Shown here: positions 1-8,336 of the stretch, piece after piece | How the letters are laid out: each line of letters starts with the position of its first letter | Position numbering within the stretch: the first letter of the stretch is position 1 | Source: Miniphocaeibacter halophilus | GTDB lineage: Bacteria > Bacillota > Clostridia > Tissierellales > Peptoniphilaceae | DNA: 64,000 nt | Direction: 5' to 3' | Assembly (NCBI RefSeq): GCF_016458825.1 | Contig: NZ_CP066744.1 | Coordinates: 2,105,868 to 2,169,867, forward strand | Position numbers and translations under genes: made by a program | The notes under the pieces: generated by a model | Seen by the model: only the letters and a program-made list of their open reading frames with translations | What the model was told of the DNA's origin: nothing | Databases searched by the model: none

Positions 1-232
1 GATCAACACCATCGGAAGTAGTAATAATAGCTCCATTCATTGAACCAACTAATCCATTTAATCCAATTTGGTCAGATAAAGAAACTATGGATTTAGGTTC
101 TCTACCTGATATAATAGTAACTTTTATTCCTTTATTTATTAAAAATTTTATATGTTTTTTTGTTTCTGAATCAATAATATGTTTACTTGTTAAGGTTGTG
201 CCGTCCAAATCTAATGCTAATAATTTATACAT
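1..232 (-). CDS. HAD-superfamily (Cof-type) phosphatase, N-terminal part
   Basis: The fragment translates to a start MYKLLALDLDGTTL, which is HAD motif I (DxDGT) with the nucleophile Asp, followed by ISGREP, the Cof-family motif II region with its Ser, and by NGAII. This is the Cof/YidA subfamily of cytoplasmic sugar-phosphate or flavin-nucleotide phosphatases. The substrate cannot be told from 77 residues. The gene runs off the left edge of the window, so the catalytic Lys and the C-terminal motif IV are not visible. The start at 232 is preceded by an AGGAG ribosome site. It lies downstream of proA in the same direction, with a 35-base gap. Confidence 0.85.
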   Translation of the reverse strand, partial: MYKLLALDLDGTTLTSKHIIDSETKKHIKFLINKGIKVTIISGREPKSIVSLSDQIGLNGLVGSMNGAIITTSDGVD

Positions 233-267
233 CCATTTCTCCTAAATATCCAGATAGAAAATATCTT

Positions 268-1506
268 CTACCTAACCTGTCCATTTCCTAATATAATATA
301 TTTTTCTGATGTTAGTTCTTCAAGACCAACAGGTCCTCTTGCGTGTAATTTTTGTGTTGAAATACCCATTTCAGCACCTAAACCAAATTCAAAACCATCT
401 GTAAATCTACTTGATGCATTTACATATACACAAGCACTGTCTACTAAATTCAAAAATTTATTACTATTATCATAATCTTTTGTTACTATAACTTCAGAAT
501 GATTTGTACTAAATTTTCTTATATGCAAAATTGCTTCGTCTATGGAATCAACTACCTTCAAAGAAAATGCATAATCTAAATATTCCCTTGCATATTCCTC
601 ATCAGTAGCATCTTCAATATCTCCTAATTTAAATTTAGATATTTCATCTCCATATACTGTAATACTGTATTTATCAATAATCTTTTTTAATTTTGAATAA
701 AAATCATCGCTTACGTTTTTATGCACAAGAAGTGATTCCATAGCATTACAAACGCTTATTCTTTGAGTTTTAGCATTTTCAATAATATCTATTGCCATAT
801 CAATATCTGCATACTCATCTACATATACATGACAATTTCCATCTCCTGTTTTTAAAACAGGAACTGTAGAATTTTGTACAACGGATTTTATTAGTCCTGC
901 ACTTCCTCTTGGTATTAATAAATCTACACATTTATCTAATTTCATCAATGCATTAGCACTTTCTCTTGTAGTATCTTCAATTAATTGAACAAAATTTTCA
1001 TTAAAACCCAATTCTTTAATAGATTCTCTTATTATTTTCACTATAGCTTTATTTGATTCAATTGCCTCTTTACCACCTCTAAGAATTAAGCTATTTGATG
1101 ATTTTAAACATAAAATACTACATTCTAATGTTACATTTGGTCTTGATTCATAAATTATACCTATTACTCCCATTGGAATTCTTTTTTTACCAATTTGAAG
1201 TCCATTAGGCAACACTTCCATATGGTTAATAGCTCCTATAGGATCTTTTAAATCCCTAACCTTATTTGCAGAGTCAACCATTCCTAAAATACGTTCCTTA
1301 TTTAGTAAAAGCCTATCTATTAAACCTTCACTTAGTCCATTTTTTCTTCCATTTTCTATATCGATTTTGTTTGCACTTATAATATCTTCCTCATATTTTA
1401 TTAAATTATCGGAAATTTTATTTATAATATTATTTTTATCTATTGTCGATAATAGACTTAAATCAAAAGAAGATTCTTTTGATTTTCTACCAATTTCATT
1501 AATCAT
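268..1506 (-). CDS. proA: Gamma-glutamyl phosphate reductase (ProA)
   Basis: This is the second enzyme of proline synthesis, which reduces gamma-glutamyl phosphate with NADPH to glutamate semialdehyde. At 412 residues it has the usual family length. The aldehyde-dehydrogenase-like fold is recognised from GVIGIIYESRPNVT near residue 115, the catalytic Cys in SVCNAMESLLVH (Cys253), and the C-terminal FGLGAEMGISTQKLHARGP signature. The start ATG has an AGGAG site. It overlaps the proB stop by 8 bases, so the two are co-transcribed and probably translationally coupled. No frameshift or missing motif is seen. Confidence 0.97.
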   Translation of the reverse strand: MINEIGRKSKESSFDLSLLSTIDKNNIINKISDNLIKYEEDIISANKIDIENGRKNGLSEGLIDRLLLNKERILGMVDSANKVRDLKDPIGAINHMEVLPNGLQIGKKRIPMGVIGIIYESRPNVTLECSILCLKSSNSLILRGGKEAIESNKAIVKIIRESIKELGFNENFVQLIEDTTRESANALMKLDKCVDLLIPRGSAGLIKSVVQNSTVPVLKTGDGNCHVYVDEYADIDMAIDIIENAKTQRISVCNAMESLLVHKNVSDDFYSKLKKIIDKYSITVYGDEISKFKLGDIEDATDEEYAREYLDYAFSLKVVDSIDEAILHIRKFSTNHSEVIVTKDYDNSNKFLNLVDSACVYVNASSRFTDGFEFGLGAEMGISTQKLHARGPVGLEELTSEKYIILGNGQVR

Positions 1507-2296
1507 TTTTTTTACTCCTAAAATATGTTCCTATTTCTTTTCCTTCAAGGATATCCTTGATTATTTTCATATCTTTTCCATTTGCTAAAACTACATCTAT
1601 CCCTTTTTCCATACACAAATTTGCTGCACTAATTTTTGTAACCATTCCACCTGTTCCAACTTTAGAATTAGTTCCTTGAGCACAACTTTTTATTTCTTCT
1701 GTAATAGTATCTACATTTTTAATTAATTCTGCATCACTATTTTCTCTAGGGTCACAAGTGTATAATCCGTCAATATCAGATAAAAGAACCAATAAGTCCG
1801 CATCTATAATTCTAGATACTATTGCAGATAAAGTATCGTTATCTCCAAATTTAATTTCAAAGGTTGAAATAGTATCATTTTCATTTATTATTGGAATAAC
1901 ATTTAGATTAAAAAGTTCTTTAAAAGCATTTTTAGCATTTGTAAGCATTAACTCATCTGTTTCAATATGTTTAGTCAATAGAATTTGAGCACCATGATAG
2001 CTAAATTCGCCTAGAATCCTATTATAGGTGTTCATTAGTGCAACTTGTCCTACTGCTGAAGCAGCTTGTTTAAGTGCAGTTGTATTAGGACGATCTTTTA
2101 AGTTCAATCTCTTAGAACCAGCAGCAATTGCTCCTGATGATACCAATACAACTTCATATCCATGATTTTTAGCATCACTTAATTGCCAACATAAATCAAA
2201 TATCTTTCTTAAGTTTATATCACCATTTTCATGGGTAATTGAGGACGATCCAACTTTTATTACTACTCTTTTTAAATTTTTAGCAAACTCTCTCAT
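1499..2296 (-). CDS. proB: Glutamate 5-kinase (ProB), short form without PUA domain
   Basis: This enzyme phosphorylates L-glutamate with ATP, the first step of proline synthesis. The amino-acid-kinase domain shows VVIKVGSSS at the start, VSSGAIAAG, INENDTIS and SDIDGLYTCDPR, and GTGGMVTKISAA near the end. The protein is only 265 residues. Enzymes such as that of E. coli have about 100 more residues forming a C-terminal PUA domain, which is absent here. Short ProBs of this kind are known in other Firmicutes. The start follows a TAGGAG site. It is the first gene of the proBA pair. The PUA loss may change oligomerisation or feedback inhibition (inference). Confidence 0.95.
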   Translation of the reverse strand: MREFAKNLKRVVIKVGSSSITHENGDINLRKIFDLCWQLSDAKNHGYEVVLVSSGAIAAGSKRLNLKDRPNTTALKQAASAVGQVALMNTYNRILGEFSYHGAQILLTKHIETDELMLTNAKNAFKELFNLNVIPIINENDTISTFEIKFGDNDTLSAIVSRIIDADLLVLLSDIDGLYTCDPRENSDAELIKNVDTITEEIKSCAQGTNSKVGTGGMVTKISAANLCMEKGIDVVLANGKDMKIIKDILEGKEIGTYFRSKKND

Positions 2297-2355
2297 AGCA
2301 TCTCCTACCTTATGTCAATTATATTTATTATAGCAAAGTAATAAAATAAAAAAAA

Positions 2356-2372
2356 GAGAGCTTTTAGCTATC
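2356..2372 (-). terminator. Putative terminator after the CYTH gene
   Basis: Read on the minus strand, a short imperfect stem (AGCT pairing with AGCT, extended by AGA/TCT) overlaps the 3' end of the CYTH gene and is followed by eight T residues. It probably ends the nagB-CYTH transcript before proB. Confidence 0.5.
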
Positions 2373-2907
2373 TTCTTAATTCTTCTTGTAATTGTGTTAT
2401 TGATTTAAGAGAAATATGTTTTTTATCTATATTTAGTTCATTTAATAATTCATATAATTCTTCATTTGTATTTGCTTCTATTTCAATATAGGGGTAAGGA
2501 TAAGTATCCTTATCCCATATATCAAAATCAATTCTTAAATTTTTATATTTATATGAAGTTCTTTCCTTTGTTCCAACAATATATTTGTCTAATTTTAAAT
2601 TTTTCAATATTTCAATTAAATTTTCTTTATTATCAAATTCAATAGTATATTCTAAGTTTTCTCTAGCATATTGATTTCTAATTTTCTTCTTAAAGGTAAG
2701 CTCATTTTTTGACAAGTTATTTAATAGATTTTTAGTTTCCCTAATTCTTAAATAACAATCTTCATCAATTAATGGAAAATTTGTTGAATCAATAACAGTA
2801 TTTGTTTGAAATTCATGTGCAATTAAAGTTGCACCTTTTTCTTTTAACAATTCTTCATAGTAATTAAAGTCAAGTCCTAATAATTTAAACTCTAATTCCC
2901 TCTCCAC
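2368..2907 (-). CDS. CYTH-domain (triphosphate tunnel) protein
   Basis: The N-terminus reads ERELEFKLLG, which carries the ExExK signature of CYTH or triphosphate-tunnel metalloenzymes. Alternating basic and acidic strands follow (YLRIRE, ELTFKKKIR, RTSYKYKNLRIDFD, PYIEIEAN), as expected for the eight-stranded tunnel that binds triphosphate and metal. At 179 residues it is a single-domain form like Bacillus YjbK. The likely activity is a cytoplasmic inorganic triphosphatase or adenylate-cyclase-like hydrolase; the substrate is not known. Translation starts at a GTG that overlaps the nagB stop by one base (TAGTG), with GGAG inside the end of nagB, so the two are coupled. Confidence 0.85.
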   Translation of the reverse strand: MERELEFKLLGLDFNYYEELLKEKGATLIAHEFQTNTVIDSTNFPLIDEDCYLRIRETKNLLNNLSKNELTFKKKIRNQYARENLEYTIEFDNKENLIEILKNLKLDKYIVGTKERTSYKYKNLRIDFDIWDKDTYPYPYIEIEANTNEELYELLNELNIDKKHISLKSITQLQEELRR

Positions 2908-3629
2908 TATTTTACTCCAACTGAACTTTCATCGATTATAACAGTAGTATCTTGATGTAATTGTAATAAGGAAACCGGCCAATTGGTACTTATTTTATTA
3001 CTATTAAGCAAATAGTCAGTTGCTTGTTCTTTATTTTTACCACTAATTAATATAATAATTTTTTTTGCAGTAAATATTGTTCCAATCCCCATAGAAATTG
3101 CCTTTGTTGGAACGTCTGATTCCTTTTCAAAAAATCTTGAATTGGCTTTAATTGTACTTTCAGTTAATTCTACTATACTTGTTTTTGCATTAAGTTCTTC
3201 ACTTGGCTCATTAAAAGCAATATGGCCATTTGAACCTAAACCAAGAATTTGTAAATCAACACCACCAATATCTCTTATTTTATTTTCATAGTCATCAATT
3301 TCTTTTTCAGGATTATTTATACCACTAGGAATATTTATATTTTCCTTATTTACATTAATATGTTTAAATAAATTTTCATTCATAAAATAATTATAGGATT
3401 GGTCATTATCTTCACTTAAGCCAATGTATTCGTCTAAATTATATGTTGAAATTTCAGAAAAATCTAATCCATTCTTATACTCTTTTATTAACTTTTCATA
3501 TAGTCCTAACGGAGTAGAGCCGGTTGCTAAACCTAGTATGGAATTCTTTTTCTCATTAATTTGCTTTACAACTAATTCACAAGCTTTTTTACTCATTTCA
3601 TCATAGTTTTTTGTGTATATTATTTTCAT
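2907..3629 (-). CDS. nagB: Glucosamine-6-phosphate deaminase (NagB)
   Basis: This enzyme converts glucosamine 6-phosphate to fructose 6-phosphate and ammonia and links amino-sugar use to glycolysis. Family motifs are LGLATGSTPLGLYEKL near residue 33, YNLDEYIGL with the catalytic Asp, and LGLGSNGHIAFNEPS holding the catalytic His. The length (240 residues) matches the short Firmicute NagB. It lies downstream of a metallophosphoesterase with a 41-base gap and is coupled to the CYTH gene. No nagA or amino-sugar transporter lies nearby in this window. Confidence 0.95.
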   Translation of the reverse strand: MKIIYTKNYDEMSKKACELVVKQINEKKNSILGLATGSTPLGLYEKLIKEYKNGLDFSEISTYNLDEYIGLSEDNDQSYNYFMNENLFKHINVNKENINIPSGINNPEKEIDDYENKIRDIGGVDLQILGLGSNGHIAFNEPSEELNAKTSIVELTESTIKANSRFFEKESDVPTKAISMGIGTIFTAKKIIILISGKNKEQATDYLLNSNKISTNWPVSLLQLHQDTTVIIDESSVGVK

Positions 3630-3670
3630 GTTTTTAGTCTCCTTATTAAATTTTATATATTAAAAATAAG

Positions 3671-4342
3671 TTAATATATTAATTTAGGAATAAAATTTAA
3701 GTAGTCACTAGAAGTACAAAAATACTTTATTCCATCTACTGTACCCTCAATTATATTACTTAGTCCTGGACCATGCAAATGTCCATATATGCAAATTTCA
3801 ATATTATATTTTTTTAATATTGAATGGAAGTCATTAGGAATGCCTTTTTTATCAAATGGAGGATAATGTAACATTGCAATTTTTTTATTACATGTCTTTG
3901 CTGTTTTTATACTCATTTCAAGTCTTAATAATTCTCTTTTAAAAACATTAAACTCATCCGAATCCTCATTACAATCTTCCCATCCTCTAGTTCCAACAAT
4001 AGAAATTCCATTAAAATCATAGGAGTTGTTTTGTAAAAAAAACATATTATTTAAATTCAAATCATTAATTTTTTTTAATGAACTCCACCAATAGTCATGA
4101 TTTCCCTTAATTAACACTTTTTTTCCAGGAAGATTCTCTATTCTAATTAAATCATTATAGGCTTCGTTAATAGTCATTGCCCAAGAAATATCACCTGCTA
4201 TTAAAACTATATCATTATCTTTAACTACTTCTTTCCAATTTTGAAATATTCTATTTTCATAATTATCCCAATTTTCACCAAATAATTCCATAGTTTTATT
4301 ACCGGTATAATCTAAATGTAAATCTGAAATGCTATATATCAT
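3671..4342 (-). CDS. Calcineurin-like metallophosphoesterase
   Basis: The two-metal phosphoesterase motifs are all present: SDLHLD at residue 5, AGDISWAM, KGNHDYWW, HYPPFD and YGHLHG. This family hydrolyses phosphomono- or diesters in the cytoplasm; the substrate is not predicted. The start was placed at 4342, where ATG follows AGGAG with good spacing and the protein begins directly with MIYSISDLHLD. An upstream in-frame ATG would add 11 residues and overlap the YhaN-like gene. The protein is 223 residues. It follows the YhaO/YhaN pair and may be co-transcribed with it. Confidence 0.85.
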   Translation of the reverse strand: MIYSISDLHLDYTGNKTMELFGENWDNYENRIFQNWKEVVKDNDIVLIAGDISWAMTINEAYNDLIRIENLPGKKVLIKGNHDYWWSSLKKINDLNLNNMFFLQNNSYDFNGISIVGTRGWEDCNEDSDEFNVFKRELLRLEMSIKTAKTCNKKIAMLHYPPFDKKGIPNDFHSILKKYNIEICIYGHLHGPGLSNIIEGTVDGIKYFCTSSDYLNFIPKLIY

Positions 4343-4349
4343 ATTTCTC

Positions 4350-6572
4350 CTATAAATAAATAACCTCTTTTTCAAGAAGATTATTTAATAAATTTTTTTC
4401 TCTTTCTTGACAAGTAAAAATAATAATTTGTCTATTCTCACTAATATTCTTTAAATATTTTAAAGTTTTTAGTAGTCTATAATCATCAAAATTATTAAAA
4501 GCATCGTCAAAAATTATAAATTCCTCCTCATTGAAGATTTCATTTGACAAGGCTATCCTTAAACCTAAATATAATTGATCCATAGTTCCCCTACTTAAAG
4601 AATTCACATCTTTAAATTCACCGATTTTATCATTACTAAAATTTATATTTAAATCTTCATCGATTTTAATTGTCATATTATAATCGGAGATTAAATCAAA
4701 ATAATTTTTTAAAAAGCTTACCATACGAGGTAAATAATTTGTTTTAATTTCATTATGAGCTTTTTCAATTTCTTTAATAGCGATATCCAAAGACTTTAAA
4801 TAGTCGTTTGTTTGTCTAATTTCATCTTCTGTTTGACTTAATTCTTCAATTAATTCAGGTAATCTTTTTACATCATTTTCTAGAAAATTTTTCTTTTCTT
4901 CTAAAGATGCAATTTCTTTAATTAAAAAATCAGAATTGCTTTTTGCATTATTAAGATTAAAATGTTTTATATTTTCAAATCCTTTTTCATATTTTATAAT
5001 ATTGTTTAAGGATCTAGTGTCATAATTGTTATTAATTGTACCTAGCTCTTTAATTTTATTGTTTAAATCCTTTTCTAACTCAATGAAGGTATTTCTATTT
5101 TTTAAATGATTACTTAAATCAAATCCAGTTTTGTTTCTTATTCTAATAGATATTTCTTTTAATTCTTCGTTTTTAAAATCTTCATCATTTAAAAGAATTT
5201 CTATATCCCTATCTTTTTCATCTAATTCTTTTTTAATTTTTTCAAATTTTTCATAAATATATTTATCGGTTTCTAAAACATCTGAATTTAAAATGTTTTT
5301 TTTATTTAGCTTTATATTGAAATTATTATTAATTTCCTCAATAATATTAATTTCTTTATTATTTAAAAAAAGTATTATACCAATAGAAATTCCAAATATT
5401 ATTAAAAAGAAAAATAATATAAAAACAAGTATATTTTGGAAATTAGATATAAATAAGAAAATCAAAGTTAAAAACGAAAAAAGTCCTGAAGCTAGTACAA
5501 GGTAAAATACATTTTTCTTATTTTTCGATAATTTGTTTAATTCGTTTTTATAAAAGGCTTTTTTATCTTCATAAATAATTTTATCTTCAATTTCTTTATA
5601 CTCAGTATAAATATATTTTTTATCCTTTGATAATTCATTGAATTCACGTTGAATATATTTTATTTCTTCTAGAATTTCTTCAGATTTTTCAATATCGTCA
5701 TTTGCCATTAGTTTTAATCTATTATATTCTTCTAATTGTTTTTTTAAATCTGAAATCTCTTTTTCTAAACTTTTTTTCTGTTCTACTACTTTTAGTAATT
5801 TTTGTTGTCTATTATATTCTTCTAATTTATTATATAAATCTATATCATTTCGTAGTTTTTTAAACTCTTTGATTTTTTTATCCAACTCAAATAAATAATC
5901 GTCATATTGATTTTTTTTATTCTTTATACTTATAATTTCTTCATTTAATTCCTTTTCCCTACTTTTTAATATTCCATATGGTTTTTTTAAAGATTTTTCA
6001 GTTCCTATATTATTTTTAAATGTATTTAATTTATTTAGCCCCTTTACAACAGAAAATACTTCATTATTTTCACTAAATGTATCGGCTATTTTTTCTGAAA
6101 TATATTTTGTTGAATTAGAAGAAATTTCTATATTATCTTGACCAACTAATATTGTATTTATAAAAATATCACTACTGCATTTAAAGAAATATTCTCCCGG
6201 AAAACTTAAGTTGCTTTCTTCATATTCTTCAAATTCCCTTGTTATATCTAATCCTGTTTTTTCATCAAAGATTTTATAGATCTTATTAATAAAATCTCTA
6301 TATAATCTATATTTTTTTGACTTATAAATAAAAATAATACTACCTTCATATTTTTCACTAGTCCAAGGTTTATATTTGTAGTAATCATCTGTAAATCTTA
6401 AAGTTTTTAAATGAGGTTTAACAAATCCATAAAACATACCTTCAATAAATTTTACTACAGTTGTTTTCCCGGATTCATTTTTACCTTGTAGAATTGTAAA
6501 ATTATTTTTAAATACAATATTTTTATTTTTAAACTGTCCAAAATTTATTATATTTAATTCAATTATTTTCAT
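4350..6572 (-). CDS. yhaN: YhaN-like SMC/Rad50-type ATPase with a membrane hairpin
   Basis: The N-terminus carries a Rad50/SbcC-type Walker A (LQGKNESGKTTVV, about residues 28-40). The C-terminus carries the signature SLSRGTMDQLYLGLR and the Walker B IIFDDAFNNFD. Between them are long coiled coils (about residues 200-340 and 430-620), interrupted by two adjacent hydrophobic segments at about 355-400 that look like a transmembrane hairpin. YhaN of Bacillus has this same design. The length (740 residues) is shorter than SbcC. The gene overlaps the upstream nuclease gene by 4 bases, the classic arrangement for a Rad50/Mre11-like pair. It probably acts in DNA-end processing at the membrane (inference). 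Confidence 0.88.
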   Translation of the reverse strand: MKIIELNIINFGQFKNKNIVFKNNFTILQGKNESGKTTVVKFIEGMFYGFVKPHLKTLRFTDDYYKYKPWTSEKYEGSIIFIYKSKKYRLYRDFINKIYKIFDEKTGLDITREFEEYEESNLSFPGEYFFKCSSDIFINTILVGQDNIEISSNSTKYISEKIADTFSENNEVFSVVKGLNKLNTFKNNIGTEKSLKKPYGILKSREKELNEEIISIKNKKNQYDDYLFELDKKIKEFKKLRNDIDLYNKLEEYNRQQKLLKVVEQKKSLEKEISDLKKQLEEYNRLKLMANDDIEKSEEILEEIKYIQREFNELSKDKKYIYTEYKEIEDKIIYEDKKAFYKNELNKLSKNKKNVFYLVLASGLFSFLTLIFLFISNFQNILVFILFFFLIIFGISIGIILFLNNKEINIIEEINNNFNIKLNKKNILNSDVLETDKYIYEKFEKIKKELDEKDRDIEILLNDEDFKNEELKEISIRIRNKTGFDLSNHLKNRNTFIELEKDLNNKIKELGTINNNYDTRSLNNIIKYEKGFENIKHFNLNNAKSNSDFLIKEIASLEEKKNFLENDVKRLPELIEELSQTEDEIRQTNDYLKSLDIAIKEIEKAHNEIKTNYLPRMVSFLKNYFDLISDYNMTIKIDEDLNINFSNDKIGEFKDVNSLSRGTMDQLYLGLRIALSNEIFNEEEFIIFDDAFNNFDDYRLLKTLKYLKNISENRQIIIFTCQEREKNLLNNLLEKEVIYL

Positions 6573-7651
6573 TTATCTTCCTTTAAAAGAGCTTTTAAAC
6601 CTAAATTTAAAGCTTCTACATTTATAGAATCATCCATATCATATTCTGACATATTCTTTATAAAAACACCTATTATATTGTTTTCATTTAATTTTTGAAG
6701 CTTATCTAAATCTAGATTATTATCGAGTTTATTTATAATTTCTAAATATTTTACATGATCCTTTAGTTCATTTTCAATAGCATCTATGTCAATATCATAT
6801 TCTTCAGGTAAATTTCCAATTAAATTTATTCTAATATAATTTTTTTTATCAGGATAAATCCAATCATTTAAAAGTAAATCCTTTAATTCATAAAAATTAA
6901 ATTCTCCATTTATTTTATATTCTACTTCACTAAAAACAGATTGAGAAATATCTAAAAATTCAATTAAAAGTTCTTTTTCTTTAAATTCCCCTAAAACAGC
7001 ACCATGTAAACCCTGTTCTTTAAAACTTAAAGGTTCTATTGAACCAGGATATACAATGTTTTCAGCAATTGCACCTGGTTTATGTAAATGTCCTAAAGCA
7101 ATATAATCAAAACCGATGCTCTTTAATTCATTAATATCAACTGGTTGATATTTAAAATTTGTATTAACTATATCTGTATGAATAAGTAAAAAGTTTTTTT
7201 TAGATTTATTTAAAGTTATATTTTCAAAAATATTATCCCTATTTAAAATATTGTCTATGTAGCTAATACCATAAACATCATATTCCTCAAATTCAAATTT
7301 AGTTATTTTATCCTCTCTAAACAAATATACATTACTTGGTAAATCAATTAGTTTCCATTTTGAAGTATTTCTATAAGGATCATGATTTCCAAATATAATA
7401 AATATATTCGTAGATGGTATTTTTCTAAAAAGATCATTTAATCTTTTTAAATCTGATAAAGTCACGTATTCTTCATTATATAAATCACCTGAAAGCAGTA
7501 GTATATCCACTTTTTTATTATTAACTATATCAATGAGATTATCAACACTTCGCCATATGTCATTTCTTCTTTCAATGGCCAGTTCTTTTGGGAAAGAAGA
7601 GTATTCAAAACTAGATGCTATATGAAAATCTCCACTGTGTAAAAATTTCAT
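6569..7651 (-). CDS. yhaO: YhaO-like DNA repair exonuclease (Mre11/SbcD family)
   Basis: This is the nuclease partner of the YhaN-like ATPase. Metal-binding motifs are HSGDFHIAS at residue 4, LLSGDLYNEE, FGNHDPYR, LIHTDI and LGHLHKPG, followed by a C-terminal capping region as in SbcD/YhaO. The start was set at 7651, where a full AGGAGG precedes ATG; an upstream in-frame start would add 8 residues with no such site. It overlaps the start of the YhaN-like gene by 4 bases. The two proteins are expected to form an ATP-driven nuclease complex (family knowledge). It follows the SeqA-like gene with a 7-base gap, so all three form one operon. Confidence 0.88.
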   Translation of the reverse strand: MKFLHSGDFHIASSFEYSSFPKELAIERRNDIWRSVDNLIDIVNNKKVDILLLSGDLYNEEYVTLSDLKRLNDLFRKIPSTNIFIIFGNHDPYRNTSKWKLIDLPSNVYLFREDKITKFEFEEYDVYGISYIDNILNRDNIFENITLNKSKKNFLLIHTDIVNTNFKYQPVDINELKSIGFDYIALGHLHKPGAIAENIVYPGSIEPLSFKEQGLHGAVLGEFKEKELLIEFLDISQSVFSEVEYKINGEFNFYELKDLLLNDWIYPDKKNYIRINLIGNLPEEYDIDIDAIENELKDHVKYLEIINKLDNNLDLDKLQKLNENNIIGVFIKNMSEYDMDDSINVEALNLGLKALLKEDK

Positions 7652-7658
7652 AGTCCTC

Positions 7659-8282
7659 CTATTTATAATAACCATATTTATCTTTTTTATCTTGCTTTAT
7701 ATATATTCTTAAATTATTAATATCTATATTATATAAGTTGAAAATTTTAATTAACATATCCCTAAATCTATTTGAACTAAAATGAGTTTCAGCATATAAA
7801 TTATGTGAGATTTTTATTGGATTAATCATATTTTTAGGTTCTTTATCAAAATATGGTCTTGTTCTACCATTGTACTTAGTTTTATTTATAAGTGAATATA
7901 GTTTACTTTGATCAATTTTAAATAAATAAAATAAAATTTGCTCATATAATTCTTTAAAAGATGAGACCTCAATATTTTTTCCCCTATAAATCGAATAGGA
8001 TTTTGGTTTGGTATAGGAAAAATCATGAAATAAATTTACAGATTTAGAAAATACCTTTTCATTAGATAATATTTCCAATGAAAGTTGTATTCCCTCAATG
8101 GGTATTAACGATTTAATATTAATAATACTATCATAAAACTCTTTAATTTCCTTATGATTTTTTAAGTCTAAATCATAAGTTTGAGCCATGTTAAAACTCT
8201 TTTCTAATTTTTCTAAAGAGTCATAGATTGTAAGAATTAACTGAGGATTTTCATCCTTTAATATTTCAAAAAACCTGTCCAT
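7659..8282 (-). CDS. Hypothetical protein with SeqA-like C-terminal motif
   Basis: I do not know a named family for this 207-residue protein. Residues about 110-195 resemble the C-terminal domain of E. coli SeqA, which binds hemimethylated GATC. Both have a helix with LF-ID spacing, then a GRTR-x-YF motif (here GRTRPYF at 139-145, in SeqA GRTRVYF), then a conserved Y...T...M-[LI] pattern. The two SeqA contact Asn residues align with His167 and Ser169 here, so base recognition may differ. The N-terminal 105 residues are a separate, mostly helical part. It starts the operon with the YhaO/YhaN genes, which suggests a DNA role. The ribosome site is weak (GGTGAT). Confidence 0.55.
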   Translation of the reverse strand: MDRFFEILKDENPQLILTIYDSLEKLEKSFNMAQTYDLDLKNHKEIKEFYDSIINIKSLIPIEGIQLSLEILSNEKVFSKSVNLFHDFSYTKPKSYSIYRGKNIEVSSFKELYEQILFYLFKIDQSKLYSLINKTKYNGRTRPYFDKEPKNMINPIKISHNLYAETHFSSNRFRDMLIKIFNLYNIDINNLRIYIKQDKKDKYGYYK

Positions 8283-8317
8283 TTAATCACCAACTAAATT
8301 ATACCAAATAAAATTGC

Positions 8318-8336
8318 CCTAAACTAATTGTTTAGG
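8318..8336 (-). terminator. Weak terminator after the mobA-mobB gene
   Basis: A perfect 7-bp stem (CCTAAAC / GTTTAGG, 5-base loop) overlaps the end of the mobAB gene. On the minus strand it is followed by a T-rich tract (AATTTTATTT). This is a plausible but weak intrinsic terminator. Confidence 0.4.
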
